NCBI RefSeq assembly: GCF_900104155.1
Contig: NZ_FMYB01000044.1
Span: 1 to 33,582 of the forward strand
Origin: Butyrivibrio sp. INlla16
GTDB taxonomy: Bacteria > Bacillota > Clostridia > Lachnospirales > Lachnospiraceae
Reading direction: 5' to 3'
DNA length: 33,582 bases
The notes beneath the pieces are model-generated. The model worked only from the letters and a program-made list of their open reading frames with translations. It was not told where the DNA came from and did no database searches. Shown in pieces: positions 24,997 through 32,049 of this stretch (position 1 is its first letter; every line of letters starts with the position of its first letter). A program made the translations under genes and the position numbers.

Positions 24997-27036
24997 TTAT
25001 CTGATATACATCCAAAGTGAAATAGTATGGCAGATAAATACCCCTACTGTAAGAAATCCGATATAATTCTCTTCAATAAGCAATATTCTCCGCTCCTTAT
25101 CATAAATTAAACTTCCAAAGCCATATGCAAATGCCCAAAATACATAAAATACATATAGAATCATTCCTTGTCGCCATTCAATTTTTCCAACAAGCTCTGG
25201 CAGAATTGGTCCAAATAGTATTATCCCCCATAAAGTCAGATCTTCTTTACTAAAAAAAATTCTTCTGACTTTTTTATTTAATAGCATAAAAATTGTTGTA
25301 ACAAGAAAAATATAGTTTATTGTACTAAATAGATAATACTTTGTCGTTGGTGTCCATATTTCATTAGGAAGAGTAATATTTGTTTTAATATCTACCAAAA
25401 TAAATAATTTTTTAGCAACTGAAGCCAAACCATCCAAAGGTCGCTTCGAATAGCAGTCCATACTCTGTGCCATTGTGATTTCTTTGCTTTTTTTATATCC
25501 AGCATATTGTTTTATATAAGCTGTACTTTTATCATATATTATTTCCGGATATCCCGAAACATATCCACGAAGAGGAATATCTGCATTCTGCTCTAGTAGT
25601 GTCGTAGTTTTCGTTTCAAATGCTCCATCTGTATCATAAGCAAATAAACCCGGATGCCCTTTGATATTATTAATACATACCTGTGGCAGGCAAAAAACAA
25701 AAAAGAAAAATCCCATGACAACTATTGCAGAAACCCATCTTTTAATAGACAGAATGCCATCTTTTAGTATGCTTAATCTGCTGTTCTTACATAACACAAG
25801 AAGACTATGAACAAAAAAGAAGATCAATATTATCATCACGCCTATCATGTAGCTTGTTCTTGCTGCCAGGCACAAAGAAAAGAACATTCCAGATAGTGCT
25901 GCATATAAATATCTTCCAGTCTCTTGCATCAAAAAAAGAAAAAGGATTGCTGCTAAATAATACACACAACCACACATATCACTTCCCATATCACATAGAT
26001 AATTAGTGAAAAGGAAGTAGAAACAAATGATTCCTGTGAATACCTGAAAAAGACCCGGTTTTCTCCCATTAACAATTTCATACATTCTAGGAAGAACATA
26101 ACCTGTGCCAAAAGCGCATACAAAAGCCATTATTACAAAATATATACCTATAGCGCTAATGGATGTTCTATAAGAGATATAATTTGCAATGAAATGCGGA
26201 ATAAATATGCCATAACCACGAAAAGTTGGCAAATCTTTACATAATAGCTCTACCTCTTCCTTTGTAATATCGGGTCTTGCAAGAACTTGACCAACAGTCC
26301 AATATCCACCACCATCTCCAGTTCCTGGATAATTGGGAATCCCAATCGTTTTCCACCATATACACAAAAATACTGTCATGCTTATAGTAAGCGCGAATAC
26401 AAGATGCGGATATTTGTAATGTGGCTCTTTATTCTCTGAACATACAAATTTGTTGCATATTATTACACTTAAACTCAAAAAAACAAAAATAAGTATTGCG
26501 AATCCTAAATATGTAATTGCATGAAAAAAAACACCATTATAGTTATCAGCAAATGGTGTAATCTGCAAAATAGAACTCTTTTCCGTATATGGATCATATT
26601 CTGAAATTATGCCTTCTTCTAACTCAAGATCAAACCTTCCCGAATTTCTCTGACATATTATCCCTAAACCACCAGATGGAGATGTACTAATGGGAATCTT
26701 AAGCGAACTACCAGATGCATTGCTGTATATTACATTATGCGAATATCCCCATTTTTCTGCACTACGATACTCCCATTCACCAGATTTCTCCATCTTCTTA
26801 AATGTCGGCTTTGAAATATCTTTACCATCAATCTGATATATCCATATCTCATTTCCCAAGTGATCCTCATTCTTTTCTTTTAATGTGAGCTTTACTGTAG
26901 TCTTGGAAAAAAAACTATCTACAAATGGATTTATTTTTGAAAAGAAGCAAAAACTCAGTAAAAAAGAAAATATAAATAACCAAATAATATTTTGTAAATA
27001 ATATCTCTGAATCTGTCCCCCAAAATTATTGTTCAT
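24997..27036 (-). CDS. Large polytopic membrane protein, probable GT-C glycosyltransferase
   Basis: 679 residues; family not firmly recognised. One helix (about 16-34) leads to an outside region of about 130 residues, then about eleven hydrophobic segments from about 172 to the end. The first large loop after the third helix holds YPGTGDGGGYWTVGQ (about 235-250), which resembles the acidic D-x-x-x-Y-W loop at the catalytic site of GT39/PMT-type GT-C enzymes. A long loop before the final helices carries FAYDTDGAFETKTT. By topology and context I infer that it transfers a sugar from polyprenyl phosphate on the outer membrane face, with the GtrB-like protein at 22887-23837 as donor maker. An O-antigen-ligase or polymerase role is the main alternative. 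The rmlB relic lies upstream. Confidence 0.6.
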   Translation of the reverse strand: MNNNFGGQIQRYYLQNIIWLFIFSFLLSFCFFSKINPFVDSFFSKTTVKLTLKEKNEDHLGNEIWIYQIDGKDISKPTFKKMEKSGEWEYRSAEKWGYSHNVIYSNASGSSLKIPISTSPSGGLGIICQRNSGRFDLELEEGIISEYDPYTEKSSILQITPFADNYNGVFFHAITYLGFAILIFVFLSLSVIICNKFVCSENKEPHYKYPHLVFALTISMTVFLCIWWKTIGIPNYPGTGDGGGYWTVGQVLARPDITKEEVELLCKDLPTFRGYGIFIPHFIANYISYRTSISAIGIYFVIMAFVCAFGTGYVLPRMYEIVNGRKPGLFQVFTGIICFYFLFTNYLCDMGSDMCGCVYYLAAILFLFLMQETGRYLYAALSGMFFSLCLAARTSYMIGVMIILIFFFVHSLLVLCKNSRLSILKDGILSIKRWVSAIVVMGFFFFVFCLPQVCINNIKGHPGLFAYDTDGAFETKTTTLLEQNADIPLRGYVSGYPEIIYDKSTAYIKQYAGYKKSKEITMAQSMDCYSKRPLDGLASVAKKLFILVDIKTNITLPNEIWTPTTKYYLFSTINYIFLVTTIFMLLNKKVRRIFFSKEDLTLWGIILFGPILPELVGKIEWRQGMILYVFYVFWAFAYGFGSLIYDKERRILLIEENYIGFLTVGVFICHTISLWMYIR

Positions 27037-27165
27037 TTCCTTAGTTTCCTATCTATGTTAGTATGAAAGTTCACTTCTAGTTCCTTCATATACAAATGCC
27101 GTTATAATTTGTTGCAATGTATACTACATAATATTTCTGATAATTTTCGTTTGTTAGGTTCTTCA
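27037..27165. other. Noncoding gap between the rmlB relic and the membrane protein gene
   Basis: AT-rich sequence with no open frame of note. On the minus strand it leads into the start of the 679-residue membrane protein, whose ATG at 27036 follows CTAAGGAA. I see no clear terminator. Weak -10-like words occur but no convincing -35 partner. Confidence 0.4.
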
Positions 27166-27394
27166 TCAGTCCTCATTAGTAAAGAACCTTTTTATGGTCT
27201 GTCTGATACCTTCTTTGATGGAACCATCGGCCAGCTCCCATGGCCTCAACATTCTTGAAGTTCTCAAGATTACCTGCATAGATAAGTACGTCCACATTGA
27301 TTATACGAATATCATTGTCATACTTCCTAACCATGTAGTGTATGTAGTTTGAGCCAATGAATCCGGCACCTCATGTCACTAAATTTGTACGCAT
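27166..27394 (-). pseudogene. rmlB: rmlB relic (dTDP-glucose 4,6-dehydratase), nonsense mutation plus internal deletion
   Basis: Read from ATG 27394, the frame gives MRTNLVT, a TGA, then GAGFIGSNYIHYM, VRKYDNDIRIINVD and LIYAGNLENFKNVE. This is the N-terminus of RmlB with its NAD-binding G-G-x-G-F-I-G motif, the first glycine codon having become TGA. After about 54 codons the similarity jumps to a C-terminal piece in another frame: PWELADGSIKEGIRQTIK, then RFFTNED and TGA at 27166-27168. Around 240 codons are missing. The gene is dead by both changes. RmlB makes dTDP-4-keto-6-deoxyglucose, the substrate for the WecE-like enzyme downstream, so a functional copy must exist elsewhere. It shows that this operon has been rearranged at the HD gene and membrane protein junction. 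Confidence 0.8.
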
Positions 27395-27499
27395 CAACTT
27401 TTCTCTTCATATTATGTAATCTCAATTCTTACACCAGAAAACAATAGTCCTTTTTTGCAATATGGTCAACTGCAAGCTCCTCTCATTACATCAAATTGT
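27395..27499. other. Short gap between the HD gene and the rmlB relic
   Basis: 105 bases without a gene. On the minus strand, a purine-rich GAAGAGAAAAG just before ATG 27394 is probably the old rmlB ribosome site. No strong terminator hairpin or repeat is visible. Confidence 0.4.
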
Positions 27500-28117
27500 C
27501 TATTTAGGCCTCCATGGGTTGGGACATATGAGTGTTGTTTTTTCTATCTCCGGAAGCACATCATATATAGAACACCCCATTTTATCTTCAAAGTACTCTT
27601 TTATTTCAAAGGTTTTCTCCCATCCACCGATATAAGTTTCAACTATTCCATACCGCCTGACAACGTCGACAAAACGCTTTTCCAGGATTACAAATCCATA
27701 GTCTGTAGCGAGGGCATCACACAGCTGAATCAGTCTGTCGTAATCATCCATTTTATGAGAATCAAGGTATTCTTTTATAGCTTTTTCCTCATCGCTTTCT
27801 ATGCTTTGTCCGAGAGATGCACTTCCATGGATATATGAATGTGTCATACAGATTTGAGCTACTTCATCCCATTCTTTTTGAATGCAGTACTTATAGCCCT
27901 CATATACATGCCTTGTTATCCCCACAATCCCAACTCGACGGCCTATATCATGTAATAATACGATAACATATGCCTTTTCCGGATTCATCCCTTGAACTTT
28001 TTCAGCTATATTCCTTGCTGCTATTCCTGTGTTTTTAGAATGAAGGATCCATGGTCCTGGGTTCAACTCGCTGGCGATATTAAGTTCATTTGTTGCTATA
28101 TCTATACTTGGATACAT
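27500..28117 (-). CDS. HD-domain phosphohydrolase of unknown substrate
   Basis: About 205 residues from ATG 28117. The HD set is complete in order: His in ILHSKNTG, then VLLHDIGRR giving the H-D pair, further His residues in ITRHVYEG and CMTHSYIHG, and the final Asp in LCDALATDYG. This metal-binding pattern belongs to phosphohydrolases that act on nucleotides or phosphorylated small molecules. It sits between rmlA and the rmlB relic, which is an unusual place. A role in nucleotide-sugar housekeeping or second-messenger breakdown is possible, but nothing in the sequence decides it. An in-frame TTG at 28162 would overlap rmlA by 23 bases. Neither start has a strong ribosome site; ATG 28117 has only a weak AAGTAAG. 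Confidence 0.72.
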   Translation of the reverse strand: MYPSIDIATNELNIASELNPGPWILHSKNTGIAARNIAEKVQGMNPEKAYVIVLLHDIGRRVGIVGITRHVYEGYKYCIQKEWDEVAQICMTHSYIHGSASLGQSIESDEEKAIKEYLDSHKMDDYDRLIQLCDALATDYGFVILEKRFVDVVRRYGIVETYIGGWEKTFEIKEYFEDKMGCSIYDVLPEIEKTTLICPNPWRPK

Positions 28118-28139
28118 CTTACTTGAATATTGAATACAA

Positions 28140-29009
28140 TTATAGTCCTTCTGCAACCTCAACTAGATACTTACCATAATCTGTTTTCATAAGAGGCTCG
28201 GCAAGCTTAAGGAGCTGCTCCTTATCGATAAAGCCTCTCTTATACGCAATCTCCTCAATGCAGGACACATATAGTCCCTGTCTCTTCTGGAATGCACATA
28301 CGAAGTCCGCTGCATCAAGAAGTGAATCGTGATTACCGGTATCAAGCCATGCAAAGCCTCGACCCATGGTCTCAACGCGAAGAGTCCCTCTTCTGAGGTA
28401 CTCGTTGTTAACGCTGGTGATTTCAATCTCACCTCTGGCTGAAGGCTTAACATTTTTTGCTATATCTATTACATCGTTATCATAGAAGTAAAGGCCCGGA
28501 ACCGCGTAGTTGCTCTTGGGATGCTCCGGCTTCTCCTCAATTGAGAGGGCCTTGCCGTTTTCATCAAACTCTACAACGCCGTATTCTCTGGGATCGCGCA
28601 CATAATATCCGAAGATTGTTGCTCCCTTATCTCTGGATGCCACCTCTCTGAGTAACTTTGAGAAGCTCTGGCCATAGAAGATGTTATCGCCAAGAACCAG
28701 GGCTACAGAATCTTTCCCTATGAAGTCCTCGCCTATTATGAAGGCATCTGCAAGCCCTCTGGGCTCTTCCTGTACAGCATATGAGAACGACATTCCAAGC
28801 TGCTCGCCGGTCCCAAACAGATCTTCAAATATGGGAAGGTCTCTGGGGGTAGAGATTATCAGAACTTCCCTGATTCCTGCCAACATAAGTGTCGACAGCG
28901 GGTAGTAGATCATCGGCTTGTCATATACAGGCATGATCTGCTTTGAGATTGCTCTTGTTAACGGATAAAGTCTTGTGCCGGAACCTCCGGCGAGGATGAT
29001 ACCTTTCAT
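28140..29009 (-). CDS. rmlA: Glucose-1-phosphate thymidylyltransferase RmlA
   Basis: 289 residues, full length for the family. ILAGGSGTRLYPLT (5-18) is the nucleotide-binding signature, KQIMPVYDKPMIYYPLS follows, then LVLGDNIFYG with the metal-binding Asp, EYGVVEFDENG, SIEEKPEHPKS, and WLDTGNHDSL near residue 225. RmlA joins dTTP and glucose-1-phosphate to give dTDP-glucose, the first step to dTDP-rhamnose and dTDP-amino sugars. It is the first gene of the minus-strand glycan operon, with GGAG about 10 bases before ATG 29009. It is visibly more GC-rich (about half GC) than most genes downstream, as if it belonged to the stable part of the genome. rmlC and rmlD are not in the window. Confidence 0.97.
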   Translation of the reverse strand: MKGIILAGGSGTRLYPLTRAISKQIMPVYDKPMIYYPLSTLMLAGIREVLIISTPRDLPIFEDLFGTGEQLGMSFSYAVQEEPRGLADAFIIGEDFIGKDSVALVLGDNIFYGQSFSKLLREVASRDKGATIFGYYVRDPREYGVVEFDENGKALSIEEKPEHPKSNYAVPGLYFYDNDVIDIAKNVKPSARGEIEITSVNNEYLRRGTLRVETMGRGFAWLDTGNHDSLLDAADFVCAFQKRQGLYVSCIEEIAYKRGFIDKEQLLKLAEPLMKTDYGKYLVEVAEGL

Positions 29010-29068
29010 TTGTATTGTTCTCCTATGATTGACAATTGTTTTGTGTTCCTATTTTATCTTCGAATTAT

Positions 29069-29106
29069 AAAGCACTGTTTGATTTTCCCCTATCAAACAG
29101 TGCTTT
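29069..29106 (-). terminator. Terminator between the TIR operon and rmlA
   Basis: A perfect 15-bp stem, AAAGCACTGTTTGAT (29069-29083) with ATCAAACAGTGCTTT (29092-29106) around an 8-base loop. It lies 55 bases after the stop of the last gene of the TIR operon and before rmlA, so it should end the TIR transcript. The tail on the minus strand is a short TTTATAATT; on the plus strand it is TTTTCTT. It may act in both directions. Confidence 0.75.
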
Positions 29107-29160
29107 TCTTACCTCAAACAATTTATCATATTTGGGTAGGATTTTCTAGTGTGCGTAGTC

Positions 29161-29850
29161 TTACTCATTTTCCCTTTTAGAAAACGCTATTCGTTTCATT
29201 TCTTTTGCATAATTAATCATGTTTTTATTTGTATTCTTCATATCTTCTAGCAACATCTCATATTCAGGAAATTTTTTCTGTATTTCTTGAGGAGTCTTAT
29301 TTTTATTTTGATCTTTTTTCACCTCAATATTATACCATGATCTATATTTTGCCTGCCATTTGGTAAGATGAGGTCTAAGCCCTTCATTCAATACCCTCGT
29401 TGTAATAGCAATCAGTTCAGAAGCGTCATCAAGGCATCCACCTGGAACAGATTTTAGTAATTCGCGTATAGCAGAAAACGTATCATACCATGAATTATAC
29501 ACTTCTACTATCACATCATCTTCTTCAAGTGGAACTGCTATCTTTCTTGTTGTTAACTCTACCCACAATTTGTATGCAATCTCTTGTATTTCATGGCTAC
29601 ACCTAACCTTACACTTGAAATTGCTAAATCCGAATTCCACTCCATCGATTATTATAGTACGAGCTATCCTTTTCCTTATAAACTTTCTGTATATGTAGAC
29701 TAATACCCAGATTGTAAGCAATAAAACAATCATTGCCAGCCAATTAATACGTATATATATTTCGAACCACTTTTCCATACCTACACTGACAAAATTTAAT
29801 CCACCACTTATCACGGTCGTTTGTGTTGATGTAGATGCTAGTGTATTCAT
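29161..29850 (-). CDS. Single-pass membrane protein with cytoplasmic helical domain, candidate effector of the TIR module
   Basis: 229 residues, no characterised family recognised. Residues 1-30 are polar, a single strong membrane helix spans about 36-55 (NWLAMIVLLLTIWVLVYIY), and KFIRKRIAR follows, predicting N-terminus out and C-terminus in. The cytoplasmic part has IIDGVEFGFSNF, a long helical region with HEIQEIAYKLWVELTTRKI and NSWYDTFSAIRELL, then NEGLRPHLTKWQAKYRSWY, and a charged tail. Its start overlaps the stop of the ThsB-like gene as ATGA (29847-29850), with AGGAG before it, so the two are co-translated. By analogy with TIR systems whose effector is a membrane protein, I infer a membrane-acting effector or a TIR anchor. 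It lacks SIR2, macro or SLOG motifs. Confidence 0.75.
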   Translation of the reverse strand: MNTLASTSTQTTVISGGLNFVSVGMEKWFEIYIRINWLAMIVLLLTIWVLVYIYRKFIRKRIARTIIIDGVEFGFSNFKCKVRCSHEIQEIAYKLWVELTTRKIAVPLEEDDVIVEVYNSWYDTFSAIRELLKSVPGGCLDDASELIAITTRVLNEGLRPHLTKWQAKYRSWYNIEVKKDQNKNKTPQEIQKKFPEYEMLLEDMKNTNKNMINYAKEMKRIAFSKRENE

Positions 29851-30389
29851 TCGTTTTCTCCTAAATTCCTCTTCATCTGAATTCGGCTGTTATCTATCAT
29901 TTCTTTGTGATCTATTCTATTCTCAAAGGTTTCTGTGATTATTGACAAATAATTTTGCTTGAAATCTTCCCAAGTATAAATGCCTGCATATCCTGATTTC
30001 ACATTATCTGCTAATCTTGCCGGTAAATCATTATATTTATATTTGTTTTCATATAATAAAGGAAATTCCGGGAGCAACACTCCTATAAGACCTGCACTAC
30101 CATTTACACTTGCCCTTAATCCCGCGTATATCTCCCAGTCAACATGCTTTCTCTTTCGAGTATTTGGTCCAACTAAAACCACAATAACAGATGAATCGCT
30201 AATTTTATCTTCACGTATCAGTCTTTTTATATATTCGTCACTGATATCCGTATTGTATTCGCCATCTTTTACGGATTTGTTGATGATGTCACCGCTAAGA
30301 TATTTATCAATGTAATTTTTATACCACTGATCATCATGGTGATAAAAACTGAAAAAGACCTTGTGTTTTTCTTTCTGATAGTAGTACAC
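29847..30389 (-). CDS. MTH538/ThsB-like TIR-domain protein
   Basis: 180 residues, the length of stand-alone Thoeris ThsB proteins. HKVFFSFYHHDDQWYKNYI (9-27) is the first strand and helix of the MTH538 TIR-like family. SSVIVVLVGPNTRKRKHVDWEIYAG (66-90) carries the strand D region and the probable catalytic Glu86. ARLADNVKSGYAGIYTWEDF (124-143) is the C-terminal hallmark. In Thoeris, ThsB senses phage and makes an ADP-ribose-derived signal from NAD; that role is inferred here. It starts with GTG 30389, chosen because AGGAGG lies 7 bases upstream, inside the end of the preceding TIR gene. It overlaps the membrane protein gene downstream, which points to that protein as its partner. Confidence 0.85.
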   Translation of the reverse strand: MYYYQKEKHKVFFSFYHHDDQWYKNYIDKYLSGDIINKSVKDGEYNTDISDEYIKRLIREDKISDSSVIVVLVGPNTRKRKHVDWEIYAGLRASVNGSAGLIGVLLPEFPLLYENKYKYNDLPARLADNVKSGYAGIYTWEDFKQNYLSIITETFENRIDHKEMIDNSRIQMKRNLGENE

Positions 30390-30400
30390 AACAATTCCTC

Positions 30401-30922
30401 CTAGTGCAAATACTGTTTTAATCCTTGTTTACTTGAATTATGCATCATCGATTCAGATATTATATGAAATGGATTTAGTTTATCAACATATCCTACAAAA
30501 TCAGTTGATGTCATAAGCACTTGTTCCGTTTTCAAGAAAGATGGTAAATCGGAAATATTTTTGAGTTTTAGTGATGCAATACTCTTCTTGTTTTCTGAAG
30601 CCACACCTATTTCGTAAGGCACCCACCAAGATAAGTGCGTTTTATCAGAAATCACACACAAAATGTGGGTTGATGTCCTCAAACCGCGCTTTATCGATTC
30701 TACAATTTTCTTATCATTTTCAGTGCTCACAGCCTCCTTTAACTCAGTATCATATAAGTCCAAGTATATATCAACGTTTGCATGTTCCATGATGTAATCC
30801 CCAATATATTTGGCTGCAGCTTCATCTTCTTTCTTATGAGATATAAACACACATTTTTCATTAGAACGTGTTACTCCTTCGAATACAAAATTTTCCTTTA
30901 TAAGTGCTCTATTTGATGCCAT
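30401..30922 (-). CDS. Stand-alone TIR-domain protein
   Basis: 173 residues. After a 20-residue lead, KCVFISHKKEDEAAAKYIGD (23-42) is a canonical TIR first strand and helix. DIYLDLYDTE (51-60) is the second strand with its acidic loop. THILCVISDKTHLSWWVPYEIG (85-106) gives the fourth strand followed by W-x-x-x-E, with Glu104 as the expected NAD-cleaving residue. A short C-terminal extension has no membrane helix. I infer a cytoplasmic NADase, signal producer, or partner of the ThsB-like protein encoded 11 bases downstream. The ribosome site GGAGGAG is 4 bases before ATG 30922. A 186-base gap separates it from the DUF1883-TIR gene. Confidence 0.85.
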   Translation of the reverse strand: MASNRALIKENFVFEGVTRSNEKCVFISHKKEDEAAAKYIGDYIMEHANVDIYLDLYDTELKEAVSTENDKKIVESIKRGLRTSTHILCVISDKTHLSWWVPYEIGVASENKKSIASLKLKNISDLPSFLKTEQVLMTSTDFVGYVDKLNPFHIISESMMHNSSKQGLKQYLH

Positions 30923-31108
30923 TTGTCTCCTCCGTTCACTTTAAATTTATTACGTCGTTCTCATTACAAAATCTTTTCCCTCGGATATTCCCATCAAACA
31001 TTCATTGAATACCCTGATAACCAGATACTATCTTTTTTGATAGATTTCAATAATCAACAATAGCCAAGTCTTTATCCTACATGCTTCTTCTGCTATGCAT
31101 CGCGTGTC
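30923..31108 (-). other. 186-base intergenic gap inside the TIR operon
   Basis: The largest gap in an otherwise tightly packed module. On the minus strand it contains CTATC-AAAAAA-GATAG, a 5-bp stem with an A-rich loop at about 31031-31046, and is AT-rich. There is no long T-run after a strong hairpin, so it is not a clear terminator. A second promoter for the three downstream genes could lie here, but I see no clean -35/-10 pair. Confidence 0.3.
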
Positions 31109-31888
31109 TTAATACTTCTGTTCGTATCTCTTATTTCCGTAATTTAAAATCATATTCGCTATTTCATCTGCAATCTCTTCCACTGTTGTCTTGCTTGTAT
31201 CTCTTGCAACTTTATCCGCCAATGAGGGGCTATAGTATTGAACTTCTTCGATTGATACATTATGCCATATCGGTAGTATGATCTGTTTTCCTGATATTGC
31301 ATTTGTTACCAAGCCATCTAATTCATAATTCGTCCACCCCTTCTTTATAAATGAGGGCGAAATAACAACTGTGCCAAACCTGCTCTTTGATAGCCCTTGG
31401 TCAATCTTGCGTCTGAGACTATCCCCAATTTTCATTTCAAATTCGTCGTACCAAACTGATACGCCTTTATTTACTAATTCATGTGCTAAGGGTCTTACTA
31501 TATCATTTTTGTCTTCTGATGCATGAGAAATAAAAACGTCATATTCCTTATTAGTATTTGCATCTTCAACAAATAAATTTGGTTCTTTATACAATGGCAC
31601 CATCTGCTTTGCAGGTGGCAACGCTCCCGGAAGCACACTGACACTGTGTTTTAAACTTCCAGGATACCCACCCAAATCTATAGTAAGATACCAGTGCCCC
31701 GAATTTGGTACTGGCAATATAAAGGGAGTACTTTTAACATATCCCCCATAATATCTATGATTCCTTCCTCTCCTATAATTATTATAGTTCTGAGGATTCA
31801 TCATCTTCACATTTGCCGCTTTCGATAATTGCACTTCAACAACTTGTCCCTTTTTCAGATTTCCAAGATCATAATATGAATAATTCAT
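31109..31888 (-). CDS. DUF1883-TIR fusion protein
   Basis: 259 residues in two domains. Residues 1-88 match DUF1883: YYDLGNLKKGQVVEVQLSKA, NYNNYRRGRNHRYYGGY and SGHWYLTIDLGGYPG, a small beta-rich domain often attached to TIR domains in bacteria. After a linker, residues about 115-250 form a classical TIR domain: YDVFISHASEDK (116-127), VWYDEFEMKIGDSLRRKID (145-163) as the BB-loop region, VVISPSF (174-180), and WTNYELDGL with the likely catalytic Glu189. TIR domains of this type cleave NAD. The DUF1883 part is a plausible sensor or ligand-binding domain. It is first in the operon, with GAGGAGGAG five bases before ATG 31888 and a good promoter upstream. Confidence 0.92.
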   Translation of the reverse strand: MNYSYYDLGNLKKGQVVEVQLSKAANVKMMNPQNYNNYRRGRNHRYYGGYVKSTPFILPVPNSGHWYLTIDLGGYPGSLKHSVSVLPGALPPAKQMVPLYKEPNLFVEDANTNKEYDVFISHASEDKNDIVRPLAHELVNKGVSVWYDEFEMKIGDSLRRKIDQGLSKSRFGTVVISPSFIKKGWTNYELDGLVTNAISGKQIILPIWHNVSIEEVQYYSPSLADKVARDTSKTTVEEIADEIANMILNYGNKRYEQKY

Positions 31889-31919
31889 ACGCTCTCCTCC
31901 TCGTATTATTTATGTAGTC

Positions 31920-31948
31920 ATTATACAATAGCGACATTAGACATTCAA
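31920..31948 (-). promoter_or_regulatory. Sigma-A-type promoter for the TIR operon
   Basis: On the minus strand TTGAAT (31948-31943), a 17-base spacer and a perfect TATAAT (31925-31920) precede the DUF1883-TIR start at 31888. The -35 deviates at one or two positions from TTGACA; the spacing is ideal. Confidence 0.75.
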
Positions 31949-31955
31949 ATAATTA

Positions 31956-31971
31956 AGTAAATTTATTTACT
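31956..31971. promoter_or_regulatory. Inverted repeat between divergent promoters, possible operator
   Basis: AGTAAA (31956-31961) and TTTACT (31966-31971) form 6-bp arms around a 4-base centre. The repeat lies just upstream of the minus-strand -35 and 30 bases before the plus-strand -35, a natural place for the divergently encoded XRE regulator to bind. The region is AT-rich, so chance is possible. Confidence 0.4.
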
Positions 31972-32001
31972 CACATACAATTTAACTTCATATTTTTACT
32001 T

Positions 32002-32029
32002 TTGACAGATTTATGCCATTTGATATAAT
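32002..32029 (+). promoter_or_regulatory. Sigma-A-type promoter for the XRE regulator
   Basis: A consensus TTGACA (32002-32007), a 16-base spacer and a consensus TATAAT (32024-32029) precede the XRE gene. AGGAGG at about 32037-32042 lies very close downstream, so the leader would be short (about 15 bases). Confidence 0.85.
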
Positions 32030-32049
32030 TCCCTATAGGAGGACATGAC

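Noticed and set aside
27371..27376. TGA in rmlB as possible selenocysteine or recoding site
   Set aside because: It replaces a glycine of the NAD-binding motif and the rest of the gene is deleted and out of frame, so it is simple decay.
27455..27838. 127-residue plus-strand ORF
   Set aside because: It is antisense to the HD-domain gene, which carries a full conserved motif set; composition and lack of motifs indicate a shadow.
29063..29093. TATAAT on the minus strand at 29069-29064 as rmlA promoter
   Set aside because: The nearest -35-like word (TTGATA) is 21 bases away and both overlap the terminator hairpin, so the pair is not convincing.
29847..30389. Calling the module a standard Thoeris system
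   Set aside because: A ThsB-like protein is present but no ThsA with SIR2, SLOG, macro or caspase-like features was found; only an unassigned membrane protein follows.
30923..31108. Internal terminator in the gap between the first two TIR genes
   Set aside because: The only stem is 5 bp with an A-rich loop and lacks a following T-run.
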